A DNA stretch of 64,000 nt from Tremella fuciformis (lineage: Eukaryota; Basidiomycota; Tremellomycetes; Tremellales; Tremellaceae). Below are positions 12,794 to 23,939 of the stretch, piece by piece. Each line of letters starts with the position of its first letter. Positions within the stretch are counted from its first letter, which is position 1. The notes beneath the pieces are model-generated. The model did no database searches and had not been told where the DNA came from. It saw nothing but the letters and a program-made list of their open reading frames with translations. A program made the position numbers and the translations under genes. The stretch spans positions 1,614,501 to 1,678,500 of the forward strand of contig CP136495.1 of the NCBI GenBank assembly GCA_032768795.1. Direction: 5' to 3'.

Positions 12794-13487
12794 ATGTTCG
12801 ACTATCACTTCACGTTCGCAGTACTTGCAGCCCTCACATATGTGAGGGCAGACGTCCTCATCTCGCCGCAAGGTCACTCGGACCTCTGCCTCGCTGGAGG
12901 CTCCAGCCAGGGCGGCGCCATCTCCATCACGAAATGTTCCGCCCCGCACGTCCTGTGGGCCTACCTGCCACGCACGGACTCGTCAGGGCCTCTGATTGTG
13001 GAGGGCACAGAGAACAGCGATGGGAACTCGCTTGCGGTCCTCCCGTCGGACACGGCGGGCAGTTACACCCCAGAGGTACGTACCCCATTGTTTCGCCGTC
13101 TAAGACTGACGTGGGAGCTGGAGTGGTGGAATGGCCGGAACGCGTCCGAGCAGGCTCAGTGGCTGTGAGTAAACGCAATGAGCGCTATGTAGCTGGCGAT
13201 TTACCTTCAGGTGGCACTGGACCGAAGACAACCAGTTGCAGTATGCTCCCGATACCGGTCTCCCGCCGGACCAGAAGAATGCGACGCATTGGTGCTTACA
13301 GTATGATCTCTCTGGGAACACGGTCCAGATGGAGCTGTGTGGGTCGGCGAGTGATCAAGGTTTGTTTATCGATTGTTGAAAGACAGTGGGCTAATATCCA
13401 GTCTGGTCGTACGCCAACTACAGCTCTCCCAGCACTTATAGGTCTTATGCGTCGGCCACGGCGCTCCCTTCGACCTCGATGAACTAG
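12794..13487 (+). CDS. Small secreted lectin-like protein, tandem copy 1
   Basis: Four exons (12794-13075, 13118-13164, 13211-13359, 13402-13487) give 187 aa. A signal peptide (MFDYHFTFAVLAALTYVRA) is followed by DVLISPQGHSDLCLAGG, a ricin-B-type opening with CL motif, and later by WTEDNQLQYAPDTGLPPDQ and a second CL-like unit THWCLQYD. Several N-glycosylation sites are present. Function unknown; a beta-trefoil-like carbohydrate-binding role is inferred only from the CL/Q-W pattern. Its neighbour downstream is a clear paralogue with the same exon plan. Confidence 0.82.
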
Positions 13488-13854
13488 CATGATAGAGTCA
13501 AATTTAATGCACATTTAAGTGACATGTTACATATACGAAGAGACTCATCGCGAATGATAACAAGGCCATTCCATGTTCACAGGCTGCATATACAGAAATG
13601 CTCGAAGCGTTCCTTTGCGGATATCCCGCGCATCACATGTCCAGTGAGACTTCCCACTTTGTCCTGTACCTCCCTTCAGTTGCTTCTCAGATTCGTGCCG
13701 ATCTTCCCCGCCTCTGAAAGGTAGCACTGCGGGAGAATAGCACCCTTCAGCCCATTGCACACCGACTATAAAGTCAATTCAGACCGTGCCCAATTGACCC
13801 TTCCCTCATCACCTCAATTGTACCGAGCCCGGTGGCCTGACATCGACTGATATA
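13488..13854. promoter_or_regulatory. Spacer between the tandem lectin-like genes
   Basis: 367 bp; a TATA box (tataaa, about 13767-13772) lies some 85 nt ahead of the second paralogue's ATG. No other feature was seen. Confidence 0.4.
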
Positions 13855-14536
13855 ATGCTCACCGGACAAAGCTGTCTCTTCCCCGTAATCTTGACACTGA
13901 CTTATGTCAATGCCAATGTGCTCATCTACCCGAAGGGTCACTCGGACCTATGCCTAGCCGCAGAGGCACTCACTGGCCCCACATTGTCCATCGCCGAATG
14001 CGCCCGAGGCAACGTGGGACCGCTCGTCGAATGGGCCTACTTACCGCGGAGCGATGCCTCCGGGCCTCTCGTCCTCGCAGGGACAGAAGGGGCGAATGAG
14101 ACCTCGCTCGCTGTGCTTCCTGTGACCCTCGGCGGCGCCTACACCCCTCAGGTGAGCTTTTCGTGAATACGATTGATCTACGAAAGAGCGCTGACACGCG
14201 AGATGCAAGAATGGCATGGTGCTGATCCGACGGATCAGTCGAGGTGGCTGTAAGTGCAAAGCATCCCAAAAGCGCTTGGGTTGACTGTGACAGGTGGCAC
14301 TGGACCGACGACAACCAATTGCAGTACGCGCCAGACACTGGCGCTCTGCCCGACCAGAACAACGCGACGCATTATTGCCTCGTGCACGATCTTTCCTCCA
14401 GCACCGTGCAGATGCAGGAATGTGGCTCTAACAGTAATCAAGGTCAGTGATGGCAATTGCTTGGCTTGGCTCACGGGCAGTGTGGTCGTATACGAATGAC
14501 ACCATACTTTCTGTGACGCCTTCCAGCACCCCCTAG
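13855..14536 (+). CDS. Small secreted lectin-like protein, tandem copy 2
   Basis: Four exons (13855-14151, 14203-14249, 14294-14442, 14481-14536) give 182 aa. Signal peptide MLTGQSCLFPVILTLTYVNA, then NVLIYPKGHSDLCLAAEA, which aligns directly with copy 1 (LISPQGHSDLCLAGG); WTDDNQLQYAPDTGALPDQ also aligns. Exons 2 and 3 are 47 and 149 nt in both copies, with the same intron phases, so the pair arose by tandem duplication. The C-termini differ: copy 1 ends in a Ser/Tyr-rich tail, copy 2 in a shorter Thr/Pro tail. The function is unknown. Confidence 0.82.
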
Positions 14537-14817
14537 GGAGTCATATCTCTGAGCGCAATCGTAGCATGTCGAAAGTACATGCAATGTATGAACGATGTAA
14601 TTAAAGCTTGATTCCAGAAAACATCTGATGTGCATGCCAGCAGGTCTCCCCTGGACCCACAAGAAGCAACGCTATGATAGGGCTTTTCCGATCATCCGAC
14701 GTTCCAACGAGCACGGACAATCTGATCCATGAACAACTGCATGATGCGTATGAATAGAGTGGTGTTACAACATCAAAAACCAAGAACGTCGTTACAATGC
14801 AAGTCGTTATATTCGTT

Positions 14818-17598
14818 TCAAGGGCGCCGTGTCAGATCAATGTGTTCCACATCGTCCGACTGATACGTGATGACATAGGATACAGCTTTTGCAGGGGCAT
14901 GCCGAATGGGCGACTTTGCTTTCGGCGGCGAGGAGCGAATGGCCCGAGGAAAGTCGAGTATAGTTTGGCTCTTCTGCTTTTCCGAACCCTTTTTCGTCTT
15001 TGACGTGCCCTTTGAGCTGGGCGGACTGGAAGGTGCCTTTTGCACATTCGCTCGTGTGGTTCGTCCAAGGACATTGCCGGCAACTCGTCTTGGACTGCGT
15101 CGCGGTAGTGGCGTGGGCTCATCACCAGAGTCCGAGCATAGGTCGATGACCTCGACTCTGACCGGTGGCTTCGAGCCCTTGCCAGACGAGCGATCTCTGC
15201 GAGGCGGACTTGGCCGGGATGACTTGGCCGGTCTGGACCGGGCACTAGCATTACTGACCGGCGATACGACTCGCCTTACCAATCGACCGGCTCGTGGAAG
15301 CGCTGCAGGCGATGCAGATTGGGACAAAGTGGCAGACGAACGGGGCTTGTTCGAGGCGGTATGAGATGGTGATGCCGGCTGAGATGAGAGGGGCGTGAGA
15401 GGCGACGAAGACCGCATGTCAGGGAGGGAACGCGATTTGTGACGGAGGTTTCTGCTCTGGGTTGGGGAGTCGAGATGCTCCGGGAAGCTGCTGGACCGGG
15501 GCAGTGAAGAGATGACCGTGTCATCATTACTGAGTGGCGATCCTTGCGTCGGCCTGTTCTGCGTGAAGAAGTTTTTGAATTTCTGTGAATTCTCGGTCGT
15601 TGCGTGCGGTTTTGATATAACCTTTGCAGCTTTCTGGGTGCCTTGCTTGTTAGATGTGGACTTCTTCTTCTTCGAAGCCTTGGCTGCAAGCTCCTTCTCG
15701 TAGGCTCGCACCAAGCCCGGCCAAGCTTCTCGGACCAAGTATCCAGGTATCCACACCTTATCATCGACTTTGGCCAAGGCCAAGGCACGAGAAGCGGCCT
15801 TTCGAGCCTTATTCCCGTCATCGATGCTTGTGAGACCGATTTGGGTACGATCGGCTTCAGGCAAATCGTCCGGGTCGACTCGTTCCCGCGTCATTGCTCG
15901 ACGACAACGATCTGCGAGTGGGTCGCGTGTGACGGTCACGCGATAATCGACGTCATCGAGGATCGGATCCGGGCGAGTGAGAGTAATCTTCCCAACGAAA
16001 CTCGGCACGGCAGGCTCTGGAGAGGTGGACATGGCTCGAAGCGGTGATGATTGCTTGCTGGTTCTCGGCGGCGAGGAGCCTGTGACGGTCGGGAAATATG
16101 CCGTCAGACGAGAGGTTGACGACTCGCCGGTCCGTCGAGGCGGAAGACGACACAGGGCTTCTCGTGCCGAGTTCATGGCCTCCGATCCGAAAAGCCCGAC
16201 TGCCTCCCCGGCGAATTTCAACACCGCACGATCAGGAGTGCCCCACTCGAAAAATCGTTCGCATGCTTTGGCCATGCCCTCCAAATCCCCTCGACCAGAA
16301 TGTCTGGCTTTGCCGCGAGTGTGCGACCGTCCCCCTTTACCAAAACCTGGCCAGCCTAACGAGGCGTCTGCAAGTGGGCTTGTTACGGGCTTGAGATAGG
16401 CATCGAGAGTGCGCTCCGGCATCAGTACCGCCGGATCCTGCTTTTCAAGCCGTTCCGCCAACTTCTTGTACCTGCGCCCAAGGTGTTTGTTGACGTCGGT
16501 CCTGAGCTCCTCGGCCATTCTTTGCTGGATCGATGCCAAAGAGCCGCGTATGCGGGCAGGGTCTCTCTTGTACTCGTGAAGAAAGCGAGTGAAGCCCGCA
16601 TGTGCTAGGCCAGACGCAATAGTCGCCCCTAGTCGTCAGCTTAGGCGAACATCGACCCAATTCTGACCCACCAAAACCAGCCATGCCTTCCGGAGCATAA
16701 TCCCCTCCTCCGAGAAGGGCAATGAGCACCATGGCCATCTGGCAGTCCGCCTCGGTCTTGAGGTCGGTGCCCTCCTTTGCAGTGAGAAGTTGCGTTATGG
16801 CGTCCACGCCGTACACCTCGTAGTGACGGTGATCGGGCTTGGCGGAATTGCGCGAATTAATCTCTGAAGCTTGCGCGCCAGACAATGTGGGCGAGTTGCT
16901 AGAATTGAGAGGAGGCCGTGAACTGAAACGAAGAGACGCACTTTCTCAGCAGACACGTCGCGCCAAAGAGCAGGGCATCGACATCGTCAGAAAGCACCGC
17001 ATCGATCTTGCCTTGCCGGTTCATCACTGCCAGCTCGGCTTCTGCCTCTCCAGGCGCCTAAATCTCAGCTTTTCCGCGTCATGTAAGGACAATATAGCTG
17101 ACATTCCACCACTCCAGCCCGCACTCGTCCAGCAGCTCCTTGAACTGCCTACTGCGGCTGTCCCAAGTGCCAAAATGTCCGCCGACATACTGCCCTCGTT
17201 TATGCGTAGGTTTGCGGGGGCCATCTGTGCGTCAGCTTGATGTCTTCTTGGAGTGGCGGCAAAGCTGACCAAATACAAAGACAGGCAGGACAGGGTGTTG
17301 CAGCAAGAATGTAATTTTGTGGAAGATTGTGCTCAAGAAAGGATTCTCGCCCTTGTTCTGTACTTGGGCGTGGAAGATCCAGATGCTGGCTATGAGCTTT
17401 CAACCCCTTCGTATGAGGAAGCTCACGAAGCGTCAATTCCGATCGTGAGCGCTCGCAAGCCATTCTTGTTGGCCAACACTGCATCTCTAGCAAGACTGGA
17501 CAGGGAAGTTCGTGCAGCGGCGGGGCGTAGGATCTGACCTTGAGCTACGCCTTGTTGATCAATAGCTCGCTCACCTCCCAGAGACCCGGTACGCCCAT
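14818..17598 (-). CDS. GEN1/Yen1-type XPG-family Holliday junction resolvase
   Basis: Structure-selective nuclease of the Rad2/XPG family that cuts four-way DNA junctions. Seven exons give 843 aa: 17575-17598, 17427-17533, 17270-17385, 17103-17224, 16957-17057, 16672-16922 and 14818-16628. The XPG N-domain starts MGVPGLWEILRPAA and shows IGIDASIWIF, VFDGPRKPTHKRG and the WWNVAPGEAEAEL acidic-residue block. The I-domain carries LSDDVDALLFGA; the helix-two-turn-helix region shows LLGGGDYAPEGMAGFG. The sixth boundary uses a 34-nt intron, unusually short but needed to restore frame. The C-terminal half is Ser/Pro/Lys-rich and poorly structured, as in Yen1/GEN1, with several basic clusters that may be nuclear localisation signals. 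GEN1 rather than FEN1 is preferred because the acidic motif is PGEAEAE followed directly by a long tail. Confidence 0.9.
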
Positions 17599-17858
17599 CG
17601 TTGCCAAGCTGACAGGGTATCAAGCGTATATAACAGGCATCAAGAAGCGTCAAGAAGTCATGCTAGGTATCACAGTGATCATCAAGAAGGTATGCGTAGT
17701 TGACGTTGTGAATAGAGCTGTTTGCATCGAATGACGGTGGACAGGAGGAGGCCACGTGGCTAAATCACGTGAGCACATGTCGGCGTGCATGATATTTTCT
17801 GAACGTTGCGTATCTTGCAGCTCATCAGACGACCAAAGAAGGGACAAGGAAAGGCGCA

Positions 17859-19287
17859 ATGGCGAGCTCGTCACAGGATGTCAGCCACACTCACAAGAAG
17901 AAGAGAAAGTCCATGGCTGTAGACGAGCCGGCGAGCGGGTCCGGCAATGTCGAGGTCATCGTTGGCCCATCTTCCTCTTCCGCCGGCCCAGTATTCGGTG
18001 AGCCGTGCTCAAACGAAGAACAGAGCCCAGCTGATCGACAGTCAACTTTCCCTCCATCCGACCCGCCAAATCCATCCCGTTCACCCTCTACTCCCGAACG
18101 CCCGGCGCGACGCACTCTATCGACAAACAGCCTACACTCATAGCTGGCGAGACGGACGATGTCGAGTACTTCTCCACCAACCGAGATTCTGCCGGCGGGG
18201 GCGAGGGCAGAGACTGCTCGTACCTCCCGGCAGTGTACGACCCCTCCACGAAAAAGCTGCACATACATCCGGGTGCACCGCTGTACCTCCTCTCGCATCG
18301 GGTGAAGCGGCTGAAAGACGCGGCTTTGCCCAGCGCACCACGGGGCAGCGCGGCAGAATGGCGGGCGAAGCGGAACGACCTCGGCGAGGCGTTCGGTACG
18401 CGCAAGGCGAAGAATCAGATCAAGGCGGAGGAGAGGAACAAGGTGGATGTGGGAGCTATGGAGGGCGTGCGGGGGCATCTCATGGAGACTATTGGGGAGA
18501 AGGAAACGAAGGAGGAGGGCGAGTTGGAGCGATCTCAACACAGGCAAGAGCTGACGTGCAGGACCGGTCCCACCGCCAGATAGCATTCCTGTCCCTGACC
18601 TCAAGACGGACGACCCGTCCAAGGTCTATCCGAGAGACTCGATCATCCCGCCGTCCGAGTGGTCCGCTATCAACATCGATGCTCTGCTTTCTGCAGCAGA
18701 CGACCGTGCTCGTTCGGCTGCACTGCCGTTCCGCCGATCGAGGTTCATCAACGACAAGCTCAAGTCGACCATCCAGTACTCGCAGGGGTCCGCCCAGCGC
18801 ACCACCCTCAAGTGGATATTCTATCTCTCTGCCCTGTTCCAATTCCACGACATCGCCCCGGCGCTGCACAAGCTGTCCGGGTCTGAGATGCGCGTGAAGC
18901 TGCCAGGTGTACCGGCGCAGATGGTCAATGGTCTCTGTAGCAGATTTGCGGAACATGCAGGCGGCGGCAAGAAGTGGAATGTCACGGAGAGGGGCAAGAC
19001 AAAGCTGCTTGCCTGGATCTGCTGTACTGCGCTGGCGTGCGATGGGTGGAGCGCCGATGTTACCAAGATCGCGGGGGATCTGCGCATGCCGCCTGAGAAG
19101 TGCGCCTCTCCCAGCTGGCTGGCGGAGCGCTCAGCTGACGGGCAGGATTGTCGACATCTTCAAGTCACTCGGCTGCAAAGTCGACTCGCCTTCTGCAGCC
19201 AAGGACTCTGTCTCGATTCGCAAGGCGTCGCTCAAAGCGCCAGTGGTGTACCCAAAGATCAAGCGCCGCGGGCCGGCAAAGCGATGA
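17859..19287 (+). CDS. RPA49: RNA polymerase I subunit A49
   Basis: Pol I-specific subunit related to TFIIE/TFIIF that aids promoter escape and elongation on rDNA. Four exons (17859-17997, 18042-18518, 18562-19099, 19146-19287) give 431 aa. The dimerisation domain covers FPSIRPAKSIPFTLYSR to PGAPLYLLSHRVKRLKD; the C-terminal tandem winged-helix region includes RSRFINDKLK and ends near FKSLGCKVDSPS with a basic RRGPAKR tail. The second intron must begin with GC (gcgagt) to keep the frame; the only nearby GT donor gives an immediate stop. It is head to head with the resolvase gene, 260 bp apart. Confidence 0.9.
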
Positions 19288-19428
19288 TCACCCTGCGCAC
19301 CCGAACCGCATGCATGTTCGACATGCCAATCGTGATATATCGTCAATGTCGTCAGATTGCTACTATGCTCTGTCGCCCAGCGACCACCAAAATTCTCTTC
19401 ACCCGTGATCATCCGATCCACATGCCGC

Positions 19429-20273
19429 TCATTGTAACCGCGGCTTGGCGGTCTTGGGCGTCGGCGGCAGATATATCTTCCAGCTCTTCATCCCATCCGC
19501 GCTCTTCATACTGACCTCCCCGCCATTCCGCAAATGCGCCGCCACTTGTGGATTGAGCAACATCAGGCGCTCGTGTGTGCTCGTATGAGCGCCATATGGC
19601 GTGGGCGGAGACTTCGATCTGGGGTCCGAGCGATATCTCGCGGGCGTGAGGCGAGAGTCGAACTTTCCCGTGAGGGAAGGCGCAGTGGGTAGACCTCTCA
19701 CAATGACGCGCTTATTGGTGGCCGTCGCCGTGGGAGGGGAGTTGGAGCGAGGCAGGAGGAGGTATCCCTTGGTCGAGTTGAGCTGGGAGAGGGAGAAGGC
19801 CCGGCGGTGCCCAGTCGCGCGAGGCTTCCTACTTGTCAGCTGTCTATAGGTTACGATCTGGTAGCTGCAGGGTCGCACTCTTTCAGTGGAGGCGAGAAAC
19901 GTTTGCGCCAGAGCGACATTGGCGGCGTGGCGGGGTGCCTCATCTCGAACGGATTCACCGACTGTGCTCAGCGAAGACGATACTGAGGCTCTGAGGTGCT
20001 CACCCTGGTCGTCAAAGTCAGGCGGTCCATCGTCGGGGACTCGTCCACCCTGTCAAGCGGTACGAGCCGTATCCTCGGCGGGGTGCCTCGCGGGGTCGAC
20101 GCCTCGGTGGGTGGCGGCGAGACAGAGGTCGAAGAGCGAGAGAGCGAAGAGGGCGAGAGCGACTTGTACGACCGGGCATGGAGTGAGAATGCGGGCGAAC
20201 CCGGGGCGGCGGCCGCAGTGGGGCGCGGGGTCGTATTAGTCGGCGCAGACGCAGACGCAGACGTGGATGCCAT
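19429..20273 (-). CDS. Ser/Pro/Thr-rich orphan protein
   Basis: I do not recognise a family. Three exons (20004-20273, 19879-19961, 19429-19831) give 251 aa with consistent phases. The N-terminus is Ala/Ser/Thr-rich (repeated SAS units), the middle basic (RKPRATGHRRAFSLSQL), and the C-terminus ends EVSMKSADGMKSWKIYL then a basic tail. The middle intron (19832-19878, gtgcga donor) was chosen because the alternative 23-nt intron is implausibly short. No membrane segment or signal peptide. It converges on RPA49, with 141 bp between stops. A nuclear regulatory or cytoskeletal role would be guesswork. Confidence 0.65.
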
Positions 20274-21214
20274 CGTACACCAGGTAGTCGTAAGTGAGAC
20301 GATCGTCGGAGCGGACTAACAAGTATGACAAAGTGAAGAGGAGCAGCTTGCAGCCGCGCACCATGGGCCGTCTTCCACTCTCATGCTGCCATCCTATATA
20401 CACCGTCGAGGCGGTCGAGCGTCCGCGCAGACAAAGACGACATAAGCTGTCATGCGAACAATGGACAATGGCCGATAGCGGCAGGAGGGCGAGGGGGACG
20501 TCGGCCTTTTCATCTTGTAGTCACCGCGTACAGTACGTGGGCTTTTTCTCTGTCTTTGCCTCTGATAGAGACTGTGGCTGTTTGGTCCACTCTCGCAGCC
20601 TACCGAGCGAAATTGCGACTGGGAGCCTTTTCTCCCTCGCGTCCTTGCCGCTCCAAGTGCAATCAGCTTGCGGGGGCGGGGGCGCCGAGCGATCAACAAT
20701 CAGCGATGAGGATCAATAAGCCATGCCGGCGCCGCTCGTCCCTTGCGCGCATTGTTCTTTGTGTCAGTCAGACGACAGGGCGCCGCCCGCGAGGGATCTG
20801 TACCGCTCTCTTGGGCTATGAAGCCATGAGTCGTGTGCCGATGCCATCAGGCATTGTCCTCGCCAGCACGGCTCCGAGGCGCACGGCGCGAGGACAATAG
20901 TGTGATAGTAAGGTCTTGCTTAGCTGGTCAGGTCGTCGAAGGGCGCGCTGCGAGGATGAGTACGCCATTGTGTCCCTCTAGACCGCTCGCATGGCGCGCA
21001 TGTGCAATAGAGGAGAGAGTTAAAGGTGGATTGGACAAAAGACATTCGCGAAATGGCGCCCTGAGGGGTTCATTACGACTAAAGGAGGGGCACATTTACA
21101 CTTGAGCTGTCTGTGTACCGTGGGAGACTCTCACTCTCCCTCGGCCAGATTTCTTTCTTCGGACTACTTAGCATCACCTTAACTGTTCAACCTTGCACTG
21201 AGACGCCCAGCACG
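20274..21214. other. Divergent intergenic region upstream of RPC19
   Basis: 941 bp between an orphan (-) and RPC19 (+). It has a TATA-like tatata near 20395 on the orphan side. I see no convincing gene or RNA. Confidence 0.4.
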
Positions 21215-21972
21215 ATGGCCGAGGAGCAGGTCACCGCAAGATTGGACCGTGCAGGTACTCTTCAAGCGAGTATATACGCAAACGTCGTCCATGAGAAAGT
21301 CACCATTGTAAGTGTCGGATCTCCTCCCCTTCCCACTGGAAGCCCTGTGCTGCATCAATTCCGGGCTGGCTGTCACATCGCCAAGGGCGCAGTGGCAAGA
21401 GGATCTGAAAAAGATGATGAGCTGGATCGAATGGGACCGCGAGCGGATCGCTGACCGCAGCTTCCTGGGCACGAGCCAGACTACTCGGCATGCACGTTCT
21501 GCCTGTACAACGAGGACCATACCCTCGGTAACGCCCTTCGGTGGATGATCATGAAAGAGTCTGTCGCAGCTTACCCTTTTGAGTGGTTCAAGCTGATAGA
21601 CTCAGCCCGGACGTCGAGTTTTGCGGATACTCTGCGCCTCATCCCAGTGAGACCAAGATTCATCTGCGAGTGCAGATGTACGGTACGTCTGATTCCTGGA
21701 ATACGGCGCCGCGGTTGACCCGCAGACAACCTCTCGGCTGTCGACTGCCTGCGGAAAGCGTTGAAGAACCTGCGCGACCTCCTCCACACGGTCAACGACA
21801 AGTACTCTCACTCCTTGACGTGAGTCAGCTGACTGGCCTGTGGTCCTTGGAGCTGACGCCCAGGCGCGACAACTATGTCCGCGAGCAAGATGTAGACGTG
21901 CGAGCAGTAGTGCAGGAGACCCTGCGGCAGCGAGGGTCCGGGGAGGACGAAGCGATGGACACGACGGCTTGA
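21215..21972 (+). CDS. RPC19: AC19, shared subunit of RNA polymerases I and III
   Basis: Rpb11-like small subunit that pairs with AC40 in the assembly platform of Pol I and Pol III. Five exons (21215-21307, 21461-21558, 21606-21682, 21726-21819, 21864-21972) give 156 aa. Family blocks are clear: NEDHTLGNALRWMIMK, DPDVEFCGYSAPHPSE, KIHLRVQMYDNLSAVDCLRKAL and NLRDLLHTVNDKY. The first intron (153 nt) is the longest in the gene; splicing it joins KVTI directly to LPGHEPDYSACTF, as expected. Length matches yeast AC19 (142 aa). Confidence 0.95.
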
Positions 21973-22014
21973 GGGGTTCCACGGCACTATATACCCTGCA
22001 TATTCATACCCATG

Positions 22015-22593
22015 TTACTTTTCGTTGAGCGCGAGACCGGCTTTGACAAAGTTGGTCAGGAAGCAGACTGGCGTGAGCTGGGCCAGTACAGCGGGCCGAC
22101 GTACGGTTCCCAATCCACCAAAAGCCCGAACGGATGAACGACAGCTTGTTGTCTTCGATATTGACATATGTCCAGACTGTCATGAGCTCCCGACTCATTG
22201 CATGCAGGAAAGACGCACAGTGGGCAATGCGCGCAATGAGGAAGACCAACGAAGAAGCATTGAGGTAGGCTGGGTCCACGCCAGCCGCGTTGGCAGCTAC
22301 CTACACGTCTGTCAGCTTGCCCCACTTGGCCTGGCAGTCCGCGCCCAACTCACCACGCTCGCGCTAAACACCCCAATCGCCTCGTAGTAATTGTCATGTG
22401 CGCCCTGCCGCCTGCGCAACTTGGCAATGAGGCGCGGGCTGTACTTGCCCGACTTTTCCATCGCGGCGAGGTCTTCGCGCGGACAGACATTGTTGATCTT
22501 GCCAGTGACGCGCGCGATGGCGCCCCTAGGCGAGGTGAGCAGGCCCTGGAGCCATGCGCCCACGAGGAGGTAGTACGAGTAGTTCTGCGGCAT
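22015..22593 (-). CDS. MAPEG-family membrane protein (microsomal glutathione S-transferase-like)
   Basis: Four-helix membrane protein of the eicosanoid and glutathione metabolism superfamily. Three exons (22354-22593, 22105-22300, 22015-22067) give 162 aa. Helix 1 is YSYYLLVGAWLQGLL; the superfamily motif follows as KLRRRQGAHDNYYEAIGVF (charged loop, N-x-x-E). Later helices include LNASSLVFLIARIAHCASFL and RSGFWWIGNLCFLTNFVKAG. The last 37-nt intron was chosen because it creates this hydrophobic C-terminal helix; the unspliced frame gives a polar tail. Substrate unknown. Its stop is 42 bp from that of RPC19, and its start is 196 bp from the next gene's start. Confidence 0.82.
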
Positions 22594-22789
22594 CGTCGTC
22601 GTGCGGTGGCAGTACAGTCCAACACAGAACGGCTCTTGGCACTGTACTGTGCGTGAGTTCGAGCGGGGCAAAACGCCGCTTGCAGTCACCGATGACGTTC
22701 CGAGATTCCCGGACCGGACAACGCACCCAGGCGACGCGATCATCCCATCGTCCCAGTCTCATCTGCATCACTACATCGACTCGCCCACA

Positions 22790-23811
22790 ATGGCCAGCGC
22801 CAACGGTACGCCCAACGGCATGCACCACACCTACCCCGTGCTGGATACGAAAGCACGCCCTGCCGATGTCAAGCCTCGCTTTGGCCGGCTTTTCTTCCAT
22901 GTGGGGGTCCTGGCCGTCATGGTGAACGGCTTCATGGGCCTCAACGGGGTGGCTGTGAGCAACATGATCTCAGCTCAAGTGCGTCTCCGCCTCTGTAACT
23001 CAGGTGCATGCTGACAGACAGTATGGGGGTGAGCCTGGATGTGTGCTGCCATCGAGACACGCTGACATCAGGCCACCTGCTCTACCTGACAATCATCGGG
23101 TATTTAGCCCTCTCCCACCGACCGCACCCCGCTGATCCCAGGCTCTTTGCATCCCAGTTGGTATTGGGATTGTCGGCCCTCAAAGACCTTCTGCCGGCCG
23201 TATCCAGTGCGTCCCCCACCATAAGCCCCGCTGACGGACAGTCATCCGCACGCTCAAACGCACAGTTCTCCTCTTTGCGCTTCCTGTAGAGATTGTCATC
23301 TCCAGCATCTACGTGAGCATCGACCTCCAACAGATCCCGCTGACGGCAGTGGCCACTTGTACTGCTAAAACCCGACCTGATGTTCCCCGCGAACCCGGCG
23401 ATGGGAATGGGGGAGCCCACGTCCAGCGACGACCTCGCTGCGCTGCTTCGCATTCCACTCTGGATGGATCTGAGCTTGCACGCTGTCCCAGCTCTGACCC
23501 TATTCATCGGTACGCCTCTACCTTCTCCGCACTGGCGATACTGACTGTTAGACTTCTGGTTCTTCGAGCCCAGCTACAAGCCTCCAGCATCCACCCAGGG
23601 CGCCCTCGCCCTGGCGATCGCCGCGGGCACCGCATACTCGGCTTGGATCGAGCACGCCGCCAAGATCAACGGTAACTTTCCGTACCCCTTCTTGACCATC
23701 ATGGACTTTGACCAGCGAGTCGTGCTGTACGTGGTAGCGACCGCCATGGCGTTCGTGACATTCCGTATATTGAATAGCTGGCATCCGTCGGCCTGGACTC
23801 GACGTAGATGA
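22790..23811 (+). CDS. FAR-17a/AIG1-like integral membrane protein
   Basis: Multi-pass membrane protein of the androgen-induced gene 1 family; animal members hydrolyse fatty-acid esters of hydroxy fatty acids through conserved Thr and His. Seven exons (22790-22978, 23022-23028, 23072-23099, 23142-23206, 23242-23312, 23350-23509, 23552-23811) give 259 aa, all phases consistent. Exon 2 is only 7 nt. Helical segments include FFHVGVLAVMVNGFMGLNG, HLLYLTIIGLFASQLVLG and VEIVISSIYWPLVLL; the conserved HAVPALTLFIDFWFFEP block supplies the family His, and WIEHAAKINGNFPYPFL supports the assignment. Enzymatic activity in this organism is inferred only. Confidence 0.85.
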
Positions 23812-23939
23812 TAGATGCTACATGCATGAGTGACGGTATTGTCAGTGTCGTAAACCTCGTAACGTGTCGTAAGGGACCGCCTGTTCCACGCTTCAACGAG
23901 TGGCACTTCGGTGTGGCGGTCAATTCATGTCAAACTTCA

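Noticed and set aside
6213..14536. Possible toxin function of the lectin-like proteins
   Set aside because: Only carbohydrate-binding-type repeats are present; no ribosome-inactivating or pore-forming domain is visible.
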